From: Odoribacter lunatus
GTDB lineage: Bacteria; Bacteroidota; Bacteroidia; Bacteroidales; Marinifilaceae
NCBI RefSeq assembly: GCF_943193135.1
Contig: NZ_CALPCZ010000010.1
Coordinates: forward strand, 1 to 64,000
Reading direction: 5' to 3'
Length of the DNA: 64,000 bases
In this document: piece after piece, positions 6,974-15,827 of the stretch
How the letters are laid out: the number at the start of each line of letters is the position of its first letter
How positions within the stretch are numbered: the first letter of the stretch is position 1
The notes under the pieces: generated by a model
Seen by the model: the letters and a program-made list of their open reading frames with translations, nothing else
The model's database searches: none
What the model was told of the DNA's origin: nothing
Program-made: the position numbers and the translations under genes

Positions 6974-8794
6974 ATGAAAAGCGTGATGCGTAAAATTGAA
7001 CTTTTGGCTCCCGCCCGGGATATTGCGATAGGCAAAGCTGCCATAGATAACGGTGCGGATGCCGTGTATATCGGGGGACCGGCTTTCGGCGCCCGGAAAT
7101 CTGCCGGAAATTCTTTGGATGATATTGCCGCATTGGTGGAATATGCTCATCGCTTCTATTGCCGGGTATTCGTGACACTCAATACCATACTCTTTGATTC
7201 GGAATTGGCAGAGGTGGAACAGATGATTAAACAATTGTACCGTATCGGCGTGGATGCGTTGATAATACAGGACCCCGGAATTCTGAAGCTCGACATACCG
7301 CCTATTTCCCTGCACGCCAGTACCCAGATGCACAACTACGATATGGAACGTATCCGCTTTTTGGACCGTCTCGGATTCCAACGGATTGTATTGGCGCGGG
7401 AACTTTCTTTAGAACAAATCAAAGCCATCCGGAAAGAAATAAAGGCGGAACTTGAAGTATTCATACACGGTGCATTGTGTGTAAGTATGAGCGGACAATG
7501 CTATCTGTCCCAATACATGTTTGGCCGTTCGGCAAACCGCGGAGAATGTGCGCAGCCTTGCCGGATGAAGTGGTCGCTAAAAGATAGCCGGGAGAATAGG
7601 TTGATAAGAGAGCGCTATTTATTATCGCTTAAAGATTTGAATCTGTCAGAATATATTCCCGATTTGATAGAATCTGGTATTGATTCTTTGAAAATAGAGG
7701 GGAGACTGAAAGATGAGAGTTATGTTGCCAATGTGACCAATCATTATCACCGTTTGATAGAAGCGGCATTGAAACAACAGTGTAATGTTGGTCGGGTAGG
7801 GACCGGAATGGTAAGTACGGCATTTGAGCCAGATCCAGAGCGGAGTTTCAATAGGGGTTGTTCTTCTTATTTCTTTACAGGCCGACCGAAATCCCTAGTG
7901 AACATGAATACGCCGAAATCTGTGGGTAAGCCGATAGGAAAAGTGTTGGAAGTGCGTGGCAATCGCTTGCTGTTGGACACGGTCGAAACACTTTCCAACG
8001 GAGATGGGTTATGTTATCTGCAAAACGGAGAGTTGAAAGGTATTCGGGTGAATATAGCGGAAGGAAACCGGATAACGGCTAACGAGCCGGTAAAGGTTGC
8101 AGTGGGGACAATGTTATACCGAAACTATGACAGACGCTTTATAACGGATATCGAGAAGCAAAAATCCATACGTAAAATTCGGATTACCATAGGGGTGGAA
8201 GAGAACTGCGGAAAATTGAAATTAACCGCTATTGACGAAGATAATACCAAAACGGAAGTGGAATCCGGAAACTGCTTTGAGAAAGCAAGCAATTCACAAC
8301 AAAAAGAGCGTATTCTGCAACAGCTGAAAAAATGCGGAGATACTTGTTTTGTATGCAAACAGGTGCACTATTCAGGTGACACGCTGTTTATTCCTTCGGC
8401 GGAATTGAATACTTTGAAAAGAAAACTGCTCGATAATTTAATGGCAGAGAGGGAAAAAGTGAGGAAAATTATTCGCAGGGAACCCTTTGATGAAACGGTC
8501 GTTTACAAAACAAACATTGATTGGCATGGTAATGTCGTCAATCGGAAAGCGGAGGAATTTTATAAGGAACACGGAGCGCAGAATGTGGAAGAGGGATTTG
8601 AGAAAACAGGGGACGCCGGAGAGTGCGATGTAATGCGCACCCGTTATTGCATCCTGCATGAACTGGGGCGTTGTCGCAAGAAAAACACCAACAAAGACCT
8701 TGAATTCCCGCTTTACCTGTATAATGACAAACATTGTTTCCGGCTGGAGTTTGACTGTACGGCTTGTTGTATGAAAGTGATAGTAAAAAAGTAA
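6974..8794 (+). CDS. U32-family peptidase / tRNA or rRNA hydroxylation protein homologue
   Basis: 606 residues. The U32 signature is present: EVFIHGALCVSMSGQCYLS then GRSANRGECAQPCR. The four cysteines Cys169, Cys176, Cys192 and Cys196 match those that hold an iron-sulfur cluster in U32 relatives such as UbiU/V and the RNA hydroxylation proteins RlhA and TrhP. An N-terminal TIM-barrel-like half is followed by a C-terminal beta-rich half. ATG 6986 is an alternative start. In characterised relatives the role is RNA or quinone hydroxylation rather than proteolysis; which one applies here is not evident. It is tightly linked (2 bases) to the next gene. Confidence 0.88.
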   Translation: MKSVMRKIELLAPARDIAIGKAAIDNGADAVYIGGPAFGARKSAGNSLDDIAALVEYAHRFYCRVFVTLNTILFDSELAEVEQMIKQLYRIGVDALIIQDPGILKLDIPPISLHASTQMHNYDMERIRFLDRLGFQRIVLARELSLEQIKAIRKEIKAELEVFIHGALCVSMSGQCYLSQYMFGRSANRGECAQPCRMKWSLKDSRENRLIRERYLLSLKDLNLSEYIPDLIESGIDSLKIEGRLKDESYVANVTNHYHRLIEAALKQQCNVGRVGTGMVSTAFEPDPERSFNRGCSSYFFTGRPKSLVNMNTPKSVGKPIGKVLEVRGNRLLLDTVETLSNGDGLCYLQNGELKGIRVNIAEGNRITANEPVKVAVGTMLYRNYDRRFITDIEKQKSIRKIRITIGVEENCGKLKLTAIDEDNTKTEVESGNCFEKASNSQQKERILQQLKKCGDTCFVCKQVHYSGDTLFIPSAELNTLKRKLLDNLMAEREKVRKIIRREPFDETVVYKTNIDWHGNVVNRKAEEFYKEHGAQNVEEGFEKTGDAGECDVMRTRYCILHELGRCRKKNTNKDLEFPLYLYNDKHCFRLEFDCTACCMKVIVKK

Positions 8795-8796
8795 AT

Positions 8797-10005
8797 ATGC
8801 CGAAATATCCTCGCTTTTTTGTATTCAATCCTGAGAATGAAATGGCGATAGCCGACGGAAATCCTTATTATATGCCGCCTGCCAATATCCGTAAAATGGC
8901 GGAAGATTTGGCATATCTGCCGGCATACTATGCGGATGAACAAGATGTAATCGGACTTAAAAAATTACCCGACACAGACTTTATTGCGGGCAGAAAAGCA
9001 ATATTTCATCATACTCCCGCTTTGGTGGCAGAGGAAAATTGGAATAACTTGCGGGTAGACCGGTGTTGTCCGTGGGGATGGAGCCCCCGGATATTTTATT
9101 TATTGCGGGAATTAAATACCGGAGAATGGAAAGAAGAGTGGAAAGAACTGTATAGTCGGCGTACGGCGAAAAAATGTTTGCAGGAACTATGCCGACGGCT
9201 TTCTTGGGTGGAAGATGAAATACTGCCGGTGGAGTGCAGTGATTTAATCTCGGTAGAACGGATGGTAGAAAAAGGCGACTACTTGGCGAAAGCGCCTTGG
9301 TCATCTTCGGGAAAAGGCTTGTTGAGGATAAACAAAGAAACCCTGACACCCAAAACAAAAGAATGGTTGAGCGGTGTGCTGAAAAAGCAGGGCTATCTGA
9401 TGATAGAAAAAGAGCAGGAGCGTTTGGTCGATTTTGCTATGGAATTTCATACCGTTGCAGACACGGTCGAATTTATTGGTTATTCTGCCTTTATAACGGG
9501 AGAAAAAGGAGAATACACAGGTAATTGCGTCGGAAGTCAGGAAGCCTTGAAAGCTCGGATTACCGCTTGGATCGAACCGGAAAAGCTGGAGACACTCCGG
9601 AACGAATTGATTCGTATATTATCAAACGAAATCGCTCCGCAATACAGTGGTTATTTGGGAGTAGACATGATGATTTACCGCAATCGGGCAGGGGAGGTAA
9701 AAGTACAGCCTTGTCTGGAAATCAATTTGCGCTACACCATGGGAATAGTAGCTCTTTTTTTAAGTCAGAGGTGGCTTGCTCAGGGAACGGAAGGGACATT
9801 CTCTATAAAACGTTATCAGGCGGACGGAGAAGCTCTTTACGCACATCGGCAGGCGGAAATACAACATCCCTTAATCTTATCCGGAAACCGTCTGCAACAG
9901 GGATATGTCACATTGACTCCGGTATACTCGGATACACGCTTTATTGCCTGTTTGAATCTAAAATCTGCTCAATTGCCGGAATCAGATTTTGGTTCTTCTG
10001 AATAA
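8797..10005 (+). CDS. ATP-grasp-like conserved Bacteroidales protein
   Basis: 402 residues from ATG 8797, two bases after the U32 stop; an in-frame ATG at 8764 lies inside the U32 gene. I recognise it as a conserved unnamed Bacteroidales protein. The layout suggests an ATP-grasp fold: AKAPWSSSGKGLLRI (nucleotide loop with Lys and Gly-rich turn), then GYLGVDMMIY and PCLEINLRYTMG, where the Asp, Glu, Asn and Arg fit the metal and nucleotide positions. There is no signal peptide. Persistent pairing with a U32 protein hints at joint action. Its last 65 bases overlap the convergent gene on the other strand. Confidence 0.7.
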   Translation: MPKYPRFFVFNPENEMAIADGNPYYMPPANIRKMAEDLAYLPAYYADEQDVIGLKKLPDTDFIAGRKAIFHHTPALVAEENWNNLRVDRCCPWGWSPRIFYLLRELNTGEWKEEWKELYSRRTAKKCLQELCRRLSWVEDEILPVECSDLISVERMVEKGDYLAKAPWSSSGKGLLRINKETLTPKTKEWLSGVLKKQGYLMIEKEQERLVDFAMEFHTVADTVEFIGYSAFITGEKGEYTGNCVGSQEALKARITAWIEPEKLETLRNELIRILSNEIAPQYSGYLGVDMMIYRNRAGEVKVQPCLEINLRYTMGIVALFLSQRWLAQGTEGTFSIKRYQADGEALYAHRQAEIQHPLILSGNRLQQGYVTLTPVYSDTRFIACLNLKSAQLPESDFGSSE

Positions 10006-10453
10006 GAATCGCTTTGATACCTGCGGCTTCCGCGGCCTCTACGTCCCGTTTCCCGTCACCGATCATCCACGCTTGATTTTTGTCGATACCGAATTCCTCA
10101 ATCGCTTGATTAATCATATAGGGAGAAGGCTTGCGGCAAATACAACTCTCAACACTCTCGTGGTGCGGGCAGTAGTAAATCTTATCTATGCTGACACCGT
10201 GGTTCGCTAAAATGCTGCACATATAATCATGCACCCGCTTCACATCTTCATGCGTATAAATCCCTTTGGCAATACCCCCTTGGTTCGTGACCACAAAAAG
10301 CAGGAAACCGGCCTTCTGAAGCCTTTTTAAACCCTCGATAACACCGGGGTTGAATACGAAATCCTCCGGCTTATAAATATAATAATGCCCTTCGTCGCTA
10401 TTCAGCGTCCCGTCTCGGTCTAAAAAAACAGCTTTTCGTGTATGGACAGTCAT
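9941..10453 (-). CDS. gmhB: HAD-family D-glycero-D-manno-heptose 1,7-bisphosphate phosphatase-like protein
   Basis: 170 residues from ATG 10453 (an upstream ATG at 10492 would overlap holA by 23 bases). Features of GmhB/histidinol-phosphatase-type HAD-IIIA enzymes are the nucleophile motif FLDRDGTLN, VVTNQGGIAKG, a zinc-binding set CPHH and CICRKP, and MIGDGKRDVEAA. GmhB removes the 7-phosphate during ADP-heptose synthesis for lipopolysaccharide core. No other heptose genes are nearby. Its 3' end overlaps the 3' end of the plus-strand ATP-grasp-like gene by 65 bases. Confidence 0.85.
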   Translation of the reverse strand: MTVHTRKAVFLDRDGTLNSDEGHYYIYKPEDFVFNPGVIEGLKRLQKAGFLLFVVTNQGGIAKGIYTHEDVKRVHDYMCSILANHGVSIDKIYYCPHHESVESCICRKPSPYMINQAIEEFGIDKNQAWMIGDGKRDVEAAEAAGIKAILIQKNQNLIPAIEQILDSNRQ

Positions 10454-10469
10454 AATCGCCAATACTATT

Positions 10470-11480
10470 TTAGTGCATAATCTTAAAAACAAGCTCTTTC
10501 AACAATTCTCCTTCCGGAATATTGGCATTTCCGACCCCTTTGGACTTCATGTCATACTCCCGGAGCAGAGAAATAATCGTGGCGCACTTCATCGCATTGT
10601 AACTTTTGGCACCCTCTAAATAATCCTTCATAAAGAAAGCGTTAATACCCAGCAATCGGGCAATCTCCTGCGTATTGGGCGTGGATTTCTTCTGATAATG
10701 GTACGTCAGCAAATTCAAAAAATACTTGAATAGCGTTGCAATAGTCAATACCATCGGATTACTCTTGGGATTAGCCTCGAAATAATTGATAATCCGGTTG
10801 GCCTTTAAAAAATCCTTTTGGATAATAGCCGCTTGCAGCTCAAACGTATTGAAATCCTTGCTGATACCGGTATGTTCCTCCACCAACTGCTCTTTAATCT
10901 CTCCGCCGGCGGGAATCAACAGGGAAAGTTTGTCAATCTCATTGGCAATCCGGCTTAAATTGGTACCCAGACTCTCCGCAAGAATACCGGCCGCTTTCGG
11001 CGTAATCGAATACGACTTAGACTTGCAATAGCTGATAATCCAGTCGGGAATCTTATTATCGTAAAGTTTATTGGATTCAAAATAAACGCAATTCGGGGAA
11101 CTGCTCAATTTTTTAAAAACATTCTTGCGTTTATCCGCTTTCTTGTTCTTATAAGCCAAAAGTAAAACCGTCGTAGGCTGGAAATGGTCTATATAGGGAA
11201 GAAGGTTATCGAAATCCTTGATATTTTGGGCTTCTTTCACTACCACCACCTGATACTGCGACATCATCGGAAAACGTCGGGCAGTGTCTGTTACAGTCGT
11301 CATGCTGATATCATTGCCGTACAGAACGGTCTGATTAAACGCCTTCTCTTCCTCCGGAAGCACCTCGCGCTCTATTAAATCCGTAATCCGGTCTATAAAA
11401 AAAGGCTCTTCACCGTTTAGAAAATAAATAGCCTTGAACTTCTTAGCCTTAATATCCTTTACAATTTCTTCAAATGTCAT
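10470..11480 (-). CDS. holA: DNA polymerase III delta subunit
   Basis: 336 residues from ATG 11480; the open frame runs on to 11501 but MTFEEI fits the family start. The delta subunit opens the sliding clamp in the clamp loader. Seen are the N-terminal AAA-like fold (AIYFLNGEEPFFIDRITD), the VVVVKEAQ strand, a lysine-rich loop, and the helical C-terminal collar domain after about residue 205. It lacks a working P-loop, as normal for delta. It lies 16 bases upstream of the gmhB-like gene on the same strand. Confidence 0.92.
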   Translation of the reverse strand: MTFEEIVKDIKAKKFKAIYFLNGEEPFFIDRITDLIEREVLPEEEKAFNQTVLYGNDISMTTVTDTARRFPMMSQYQVVVVKEAQNIKDFDNLLPYIDHFQPTTVLLLAYKNKKADKRKNVFKKLSSSPNCVYFESNKLYDNKIPDWIISYCKSKSYSITPKAAGILAESLGTNLSRIANEIDKLSLLIPAGGEIKEQLVEEHTGISKDFNTFELQAAIIQKDFLKANRIINYFEANPKSNPMVLTIATLFKYFLNLLTYHYQKKSTPNTQEIARLLGINAFFMKDYLEGAKSYNAMKCATIISLLREYDMKSKGVGNANIPEGELLKELVFKIMH

Positions 11481-11513
11481 ATACAGCCGTCTTTGGTGCA
11501 AAAATACTCTTTT

Positions 11514-12080
11514 TTATTTCTCTGTTGCCTTTTTCCTTCTTTCTTCCGATAGAATTTTTTGTACCACTTTCTCAATCTCTGCATCCTTCCCTTGCGGATC
11601 ATAATCCGCCTTTAAATTATTTCCGAAAAGCAAAGCCAGCGACTGCCAGAAATAAGCGTTAAATCCGCCCCGGTACTCCTTGATATGGCTAAAAGCCGTA
11701 TTCTCTGTCTCTCGGTGAATTAACTTAATAAGAATACGTCCTTGCGTAAAACTCAGCTTCATCAAAGGCTTTTTAAAAGTCTGCATCAGGCTCCGGTACT
11801 CCTCTTTAATCACATGCTTGCGTTCTTTTTTATCCGAAATAGTAGCCAGCTTGCTTTCTATTTTATTGATAGTTTGGGCGGCAATGCGGGCATACGGGTA
11901 CACCTTCCTCACATTGTATTCCAATCGGCTCAGGTAACTGTGTTTCCGGTTCTTTGCTATTACTTGAACCTCATTCAGAAAATAATGCGGCAACGTATCT
12001 TCTTCCGTCTTCTCCTCTTGCCCGTAAGAAGACAAAACAGCAACAATCCCTAAAAGCAAAGTAAAAATGGCTTTCCGCAT
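11514..12080 (-). CDS. Exported DUF4294 protein
   Basis: 188 residues, recognised as the Bacteroidota-restricted DUF4294 family. A signal peptide (MRKAIFTLLLGIVAVLSSYGQ) is followed by an acidic stretch and a highly basic helical body with SRLEYNVRKVYPYA and GGFNAYFWQSLALLFGNNLK, the latter being the most conserved part of the family as I know it. Function is unknown. It lies 33 bases upstream of holA on the same strand and has its own -7 box at 12114-12121. Confidence 0.88.
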   Translation of the reverse strand: MRKAIFTLLLGIVAVLSSYGQEEKTEEDTLPHYFLNEVQVIAKNRKHSYLSRLEYNVRKVYPYARIAAQTINKIESKLATISDKKERKHVIKEEYRSLMQTFKKPLMKLSFTQGRILIKLIHRETENTAFSHIKEYRGGFNAYFWQSLALLFGNNLKADYDPQGKDAEIEKVVQKILSEERRKKATEK

Positions 12081-12113
12081 ACGTAAAAAATAAGCCCTTT
12101 GAAATCAACTTCA

Positions 12114-12121
12114 CAAATATA
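12114..12121 (-). promoter_or_regulatory. -7 box of the DUF4294 gene
   Basis: On the minus strand this reads TATATTTG, an exact TAnnTTTG match, 33 bases upstream of the start at 12080. Confidence 0.5.
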
Positions 12122-12191
12122 AGATTAAAATGCAATGAATTTATCGTCCGAAGTCGATAACCTCATATTTCTTTATTCGGTGAAAAGTCGT

Positions 12192-12199
12192 TATCTTTG
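12192..12199 (+). promoter_or_regulatory. -7 box of the RNase P RNA gene
   Basis: TATCTTTG matches TAnnTTTG and lies 30 bases upstream of the first paired base of the RNA (12230). A T-rich stretch near 12168-12174 could serve as the -33 element. Confidence 0.5.
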
Positions 12200-12228
12200 T
12201 CTCTTGCTAAAACAAATATTTGAAAATA

Positions 12229-12598
12229 CAATAGCAGGCCGTTCTATCGCTGTCCCGAAAGGGAGAGAGGAAAGTCCGGGCAACACAGGGAATCGTGCTT
12301 CCTAACGGGAAGATGTCCGTGAGGGTATAGTAGCGTAACAGAAAATAACCGTTTCGGAAAACATCGGGAGACTATTTTCCGGAATAAGGGTGAAAAGGTG
12401 GGGTAAGAGCCCACCGGTATGTCGGGTGACCGATGTAGCCGTACGCCTTACGAGTTGCAAGACCATGTATACCGACGCTTGAAGCTGTCCCGGCTGAGTC
12501 GGGGGGTAGGTTGCTGGAGCCGTTGAGTGATCTGCGGCGTAGATAAATGATAGAAACCGTAAAAGGTACAGAACCCGGCTTACAGGTCTGCTATTTTT
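12229..12598 (+). ncRNA. rnpB: RNase P RNA, class A
   Basis: The catalytic RNA of RNase P, about 370 nt. The ends pair as helix P1: AATAGCAGGCC (12230-12240) with GGTCTGCTATT (12585-12595). The universally conserved core is present: GAGGAAAGTCCGGGC near the 5' end (CRI) and ACAGAACCCGGCTTACA near the 3' end (CRV), with the A-rich GATAGAAACCG segment between. The RNA ends in a T run (12594-12598) that would terminate transcription directly after the P1 helix. sdaA starts 15 bases downstream. Exact ends are inferred from pairing. Confidence 0.95.
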
Positions 12599-12613
12599 AT
12601 TAATAAGACAGAA

Positions 12614-13837
12614 ATGAAATCAATAAGAGAAGTATTCAGGATAGGTTATGGACCCTCTTCCAGTCATACGATGGGCCCAAGCCGGGCGGCGGAATATTTT
12701 AAAGCCAAACACCCCCGGGCATCCAAATACAGAATCAGTCTCTACGGTAGTCTTGCACTGACCGGCCGGGGACACGGTACAGACGCCGTCATTCATAAAG
12801 TAATAGGCCGTCCCGAAGACACGGAAATAATATGGCAGGACCATATCACGCTGCCGCGTCATCCGAATGGAATGCTCTTTGAGGCACTGCAAGGCGACGA
12901 AATCATTGACAAATGGGAAGTATACAGCATCGGAGGTGGAGCCCTTTGGGACGAACAGGGTACCTTTGACTCCGAAGAAATCTATCCTGTAACCACCATG
13001 GGGGAAATATTGGCATGGTGCAAACGGGAAGGATGCACATTGGTCGATTACGTCGCGGCGCATGAAAAAGAAGATATCTTCGATTATCTGGCGGAAGTAT
13101 GGGAACAAATGCAACAAACAATCCGGAACGGACTGGAAAACGAAGGCGTATTGCCAGGTACGCTGAAACTGTCAAGAAAAGCAAGCTCATATAACATAAA
13201 GGCTCAGCAATCTGCCGGTTCTGCCCGCCCTATGGGAATGCTCTTTGCCGCAGCATTGGCAACTTCCGAAGAAAACGCGGGAGGCGGGAAAGTGGTAACG
13301 GCACCCACCTGCGGCGCCTCCGGAGTAGTACCTGCTGTCATGTATTTTCTGAAACACGACCAAAATATGACAGATCACCGGATAATACGGGGATTGGCAA
13401 CGGCGGGACTCATCGGAAACATCGTAAAAAGCAACGGTTCTATATCGGGTGCGGAAGTGGGCTGCCAGGGCGAATTAGGCACGGCATGCGCCATGGCTGC
13501 CGGAGCCGCTACGCAAATACTGGGAGGGACACCCCGCCAGATAGAATATGCAGCCGAAATGGGATTCGAGCATAACCTCGGACTGACATGCGACCCCGTT
13601 TGCGGATACGTGCAAATCCCTTGTATAGAACGAAACGCATTCGTTGCACAAAAAGCGAGGGAAAGCGCCATATATGCCCTCTTCTCTGACGGACGCCACA
13701 TGGTCTCCTTTGACGACGTAGTAAAAACTATGATGGAAACAGGAAAAGACATGCAGGCAAAATACAGGGAAACGAGCTTGGGGGGATTGGCAAGTGTATG
13801 TATGAAAACCATAGCCGAACGGCAGAAAAAAGAATAG
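12614..13837 (+). CDS. sdaA: L-serine ammonia-lyase, iron-sulfur, single chain
   Basis: 407 residues combining the beta and alpha regions of L-serine dehydratase in one chain. It deaminates L-serine to pyruvate and ammonia with a [4Fe-4S] cluster. Seen are the N-terminal GPSSSHTMGPSRAA substrate motif (residues 13-26), TAPTCGASG with Cys233, Cys284 in GAEVGCQGELG, and Cys326/Cys330 in LTCDPVCGY. It heads a run of five closely spaced plus-strand genes and begins just after the RNase P RNA. Confidence 0.95.
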   Translation: MKSIREVFRIGYGPSSSHTMGPSRAAEYFKAKHPRASKYRISLYGSLALTGRGHGTDAVIHKVIGRPEDTEIIWQDHITLPRHPNGMLFEALQGDEIIDKWEVYSIGGGALWDEQGTFDSEEIYPVTTMGEILAWCKREGCTLVDYVAAHEKEDIFDYLAEVWEQMQQTIRNGLENEGVLPGTLKLSRKASSYNIKAQQSAGSARPMGMLFAAALATSEENAGGGKVVTAPTCGASGVVPAVMYFLKHDQNMTDHRIIRGLATAGLIGNIVKSNGSISGAEVGCQGELGTACAMAAGAATQILGGTPRQIEYAAEMGFEHNLGLTCDPVCGYVQIPCIERNAFVAQKARESAIYALFSDGRHMVSFDDVVKTMMETGKDMQAKYRETSLGGLASVCMKTIAERQKKE

Positions 13838-13897
13838 GCGAAATACTTGAAACTAAAATAAATCGGGTACGTTATTAACATAGTCAACCTATAAAAC

Positions 13898-14467
13898 ATG
13901 AATCGGGTAAAGCTGAAAGTCTTAGGATTATCATACACAACATCCCCGCATGGAGCCTACGCTTTAATTTTAGCGGACGAAGAAGAGACATTCCGGATAC
14001 CGGTAATCATAGGAATTTCGGAAGCGCAATCCATTGCCATGCAACTGGAAAAACTTCCTACTCCGCGTCCCTTGACCCACGACTTGATAAAAGCATTGAC
14101 CGATAAACTGGAAATCACATTACAGGAAGTTGTTATATATCGTTTGGATGCCGGTATATACTACTCGGAACTCGTATTTGAAACACAGAATGGCATCGTC
14201 AGGGTCGATTCCCGGACATCGGATGCCGTCGCACTTTCATTGCGTTACGGCTGTGACCTTTACACAACCTCCGAAATCGTCGGGAGAGCCGGAATACCGG
14301 TGAAACGGGACGAACCCGTGAATAGTAAAGTACGGACTGAAAAAGAAAGAGGAGTAGACAGCTATACCATACAGGAATTGCAAAAACTATTGGATGAAGC
14401 TATTCTCAACGAAGACTACGAAAAAGCCTCTAAATACAGAGACATGTTGAAAAACCAAGAGAAATAA
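13898..14467 (+). CDS. Bifunctional nuclease (BFN/DUF151) with UVR motif
   Basis: 189 residues. The BFN (DUF151) domain fills about residues 1-130 with EETFRIPVIIGISEAQSIAM and RTSDAVALSLRYG, and a UvrB/UvrC-type interaction motif closes the protein (LQKLLDEAILNEDYEKASKYRD, about 157-180). Plant and bacterial homologues have DNase and RNase activity; a role in stress or nucleic-acid turnover is possible but untested here. The fusion with a UVR helix pair is the usual Bacteroidota form. It sits 60 bases after sdaA and 31 before pgi. Confidence 0.88.
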   Translation: MNRVKLKVLGLSYTTSPHGAYALILADEEETFRIPVIIGISEAQSIAMQLEKLPTPRPLTHDLIKALTDKLEITLQEVVIYRLDAGIYYSELVFETQNGIVRVDSRTSDAVALSLRYGCDLYTTSEIVGRAGIPVKRDEPVNSKVRTEKERGVDSYTIQELQKLLDEAILNEDYEKASKYRDMLKNQEK

Positions 14468-14498
14468 TCTATTTATGTGCTATAAATAACAGAAACTT

Positions 14499-15827
14499 AT
14501 GAACATGATTAAATTTGATTACAGTCAAATCTGTAACTTTGTAAAAAAAGAGGAGATTAGTGCGTTATATCCTCAAGCAGCGGAAGCATTGAAAAGTTTG
14601 CAGAACGGAACCTCCAAAGGAAACGACTTTCTGGGATGGTTTGACCTGCCTGCCGCTATCACCGAAGCGGAATTGAATGACATACAAAAAACGGCTGACG
14701 ACCTGCGGGCAAAAACACAGGTATTAGTCGTTATCGGCATCGGAGGCTCCTACCTCGGAGCGCGTGCCGTAATCGAAGCCTTGGCGGGAAGTTTCGACAA
14801 CTTCGGAAACGTCGGAATGAAAGTCATATTTGCCGGGCATAACATCGGAGAAGACTACTACCATGAACTCATGGCCTATCTGAAAGACAAAGAATTCGGA
14901 ATATGTGTCATCTCCAAATCGGGAACCACCACCGAACCTGCTATCGCTTTCCGTCTGATGAAAGAAATGTTGGAAGCTAAAGTAGGCAAAGTCGAAGCAG
15001 GCAAGCGGATAGTTGCCATCACCGATGCGAAAAAAGGAGCATTGCGCACACTGGCTGATCAGGAGGGCTACAAAACATTCGTTATTCCCGACAACGTCGG
15101 AGGACGTTTCTCCGTACTCACTCCCGTCGGATTACTGCCAATAGCCGTAGCGGGCTTTGATATCAAAGCATTGGTGAAAGGTGCCGTGGAAATGCGTAAA
15201 AACTGCTTGGAAAACGTACAGAACATGGCCATAGAATATGCGGCGGCACGTACGGCACTCTATCGCAAAGGATACGCCATAGAACTGTTGGCCAACTTTA
15301 ATCCCAAACTGCATTTCATCACCGAATGGTGGAAACAACTATACGGAGAAAGCGAAGGAAAAGAAAACAAAGGAATTTTCCCGGCAGGGGTAGACTTCAC
15401 CACAGACCTGCATTCCATGGGACAATACATACAGCAAGGGCCCCGCATGATGATGGAAACCGTCATCAGCGTTGAAAAGACAACCCACAAGGTAGAAATA
15501 CCCTTTGATGAGGCAAATTTGGATAAACTTAACTTCTTAGCCGGTAAACGGGTAGACTATGTAAACAAAATGGCGGAACTCGGAACTCGAATTGCTCATG
15601 TTGACGGAGGAGTGCCCAACATGTTGATACAAATACCCGAACTCACGGCGGAATACATCGGACAGCTATTCTATTTCTTTGAATTGGCTTGCGGAATTTC
15701 CGGTTGCATGCTCGAAGTAAACCCGTTTGACCAACCCGGAGTGGAAGCCTATAAAAATAACATGTTCGCCTTATTGGATAAACCCGGATACGAGGAAGCA
15801 TCCAAAGCCATAAAAGCACGGATTTAA
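14499..15827 (+). CDS. pgi: Glucose-6-phosphate isomerase
   Basis: 442 residues (440 if the second Met at 14505 is used), the short bacterial form. It interconverts glucose 6-phosphate and fructose 6-phosphate. Seen are the sugar-phosphate SIS-type loop [36 protein letters not shown] and the active-site region [11 protein letters not shown]. The stop codon shares one base with the start of the next gene (TAATG), so translation with the phosphofructokinase is probably coupled, placing two successive glycolytic enzymes together. Confidence 0.96.
   Translation: MNMIKFDYSQICNFVKKEEISALYPQAAEALKSLQNGTSKGNDFLGWFDLPAAITEAELNDIQKTADDLRAKTQVLVVIGIGGSYLGARAVIEALAGSFDNFGNVGMKVIFAGHNIGEDYYHELMAYLKDKEFGICVISKSGTTTEPAIAFRLMKEMLEAKVGKVEAGKRIVAITDAKKGALRTLADQEGYKTFVIPDNVGGRFSVLTPVGLLPIAVAGFDIKALVKGAVEMRKNCLENVQNMAIEYAAARTALYRKGYAIELLANFNPKLHFITEWWKQLYGESEGKENKGIFPAGVDFTTDLHSMGQYIQQGPRMMMETVISVEKTTHKVEIPFDEANLDKLNFLAGKRVDYVNKMAELGTRIAHVDGGVPNMLIQIPELTAEYIGQLFYFFELACGISGCMLEVNPFDQPGVEAYKNNMFALLDKPGYEEASKAIKARI

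Noticed and set aside
9297-10001. Plus-strand frames overlapping the ATP-grasp-like gene
   Set aside because: Out-of-frame shadows with no family resemblance; the in-frame protein is conserved.
12081-12613. tRNA or riboswitch near the RNase P RNA
   Set aside because: Apart from the RNase P RNA and promoters, no cloverleaf or known riboswitch core is seen.
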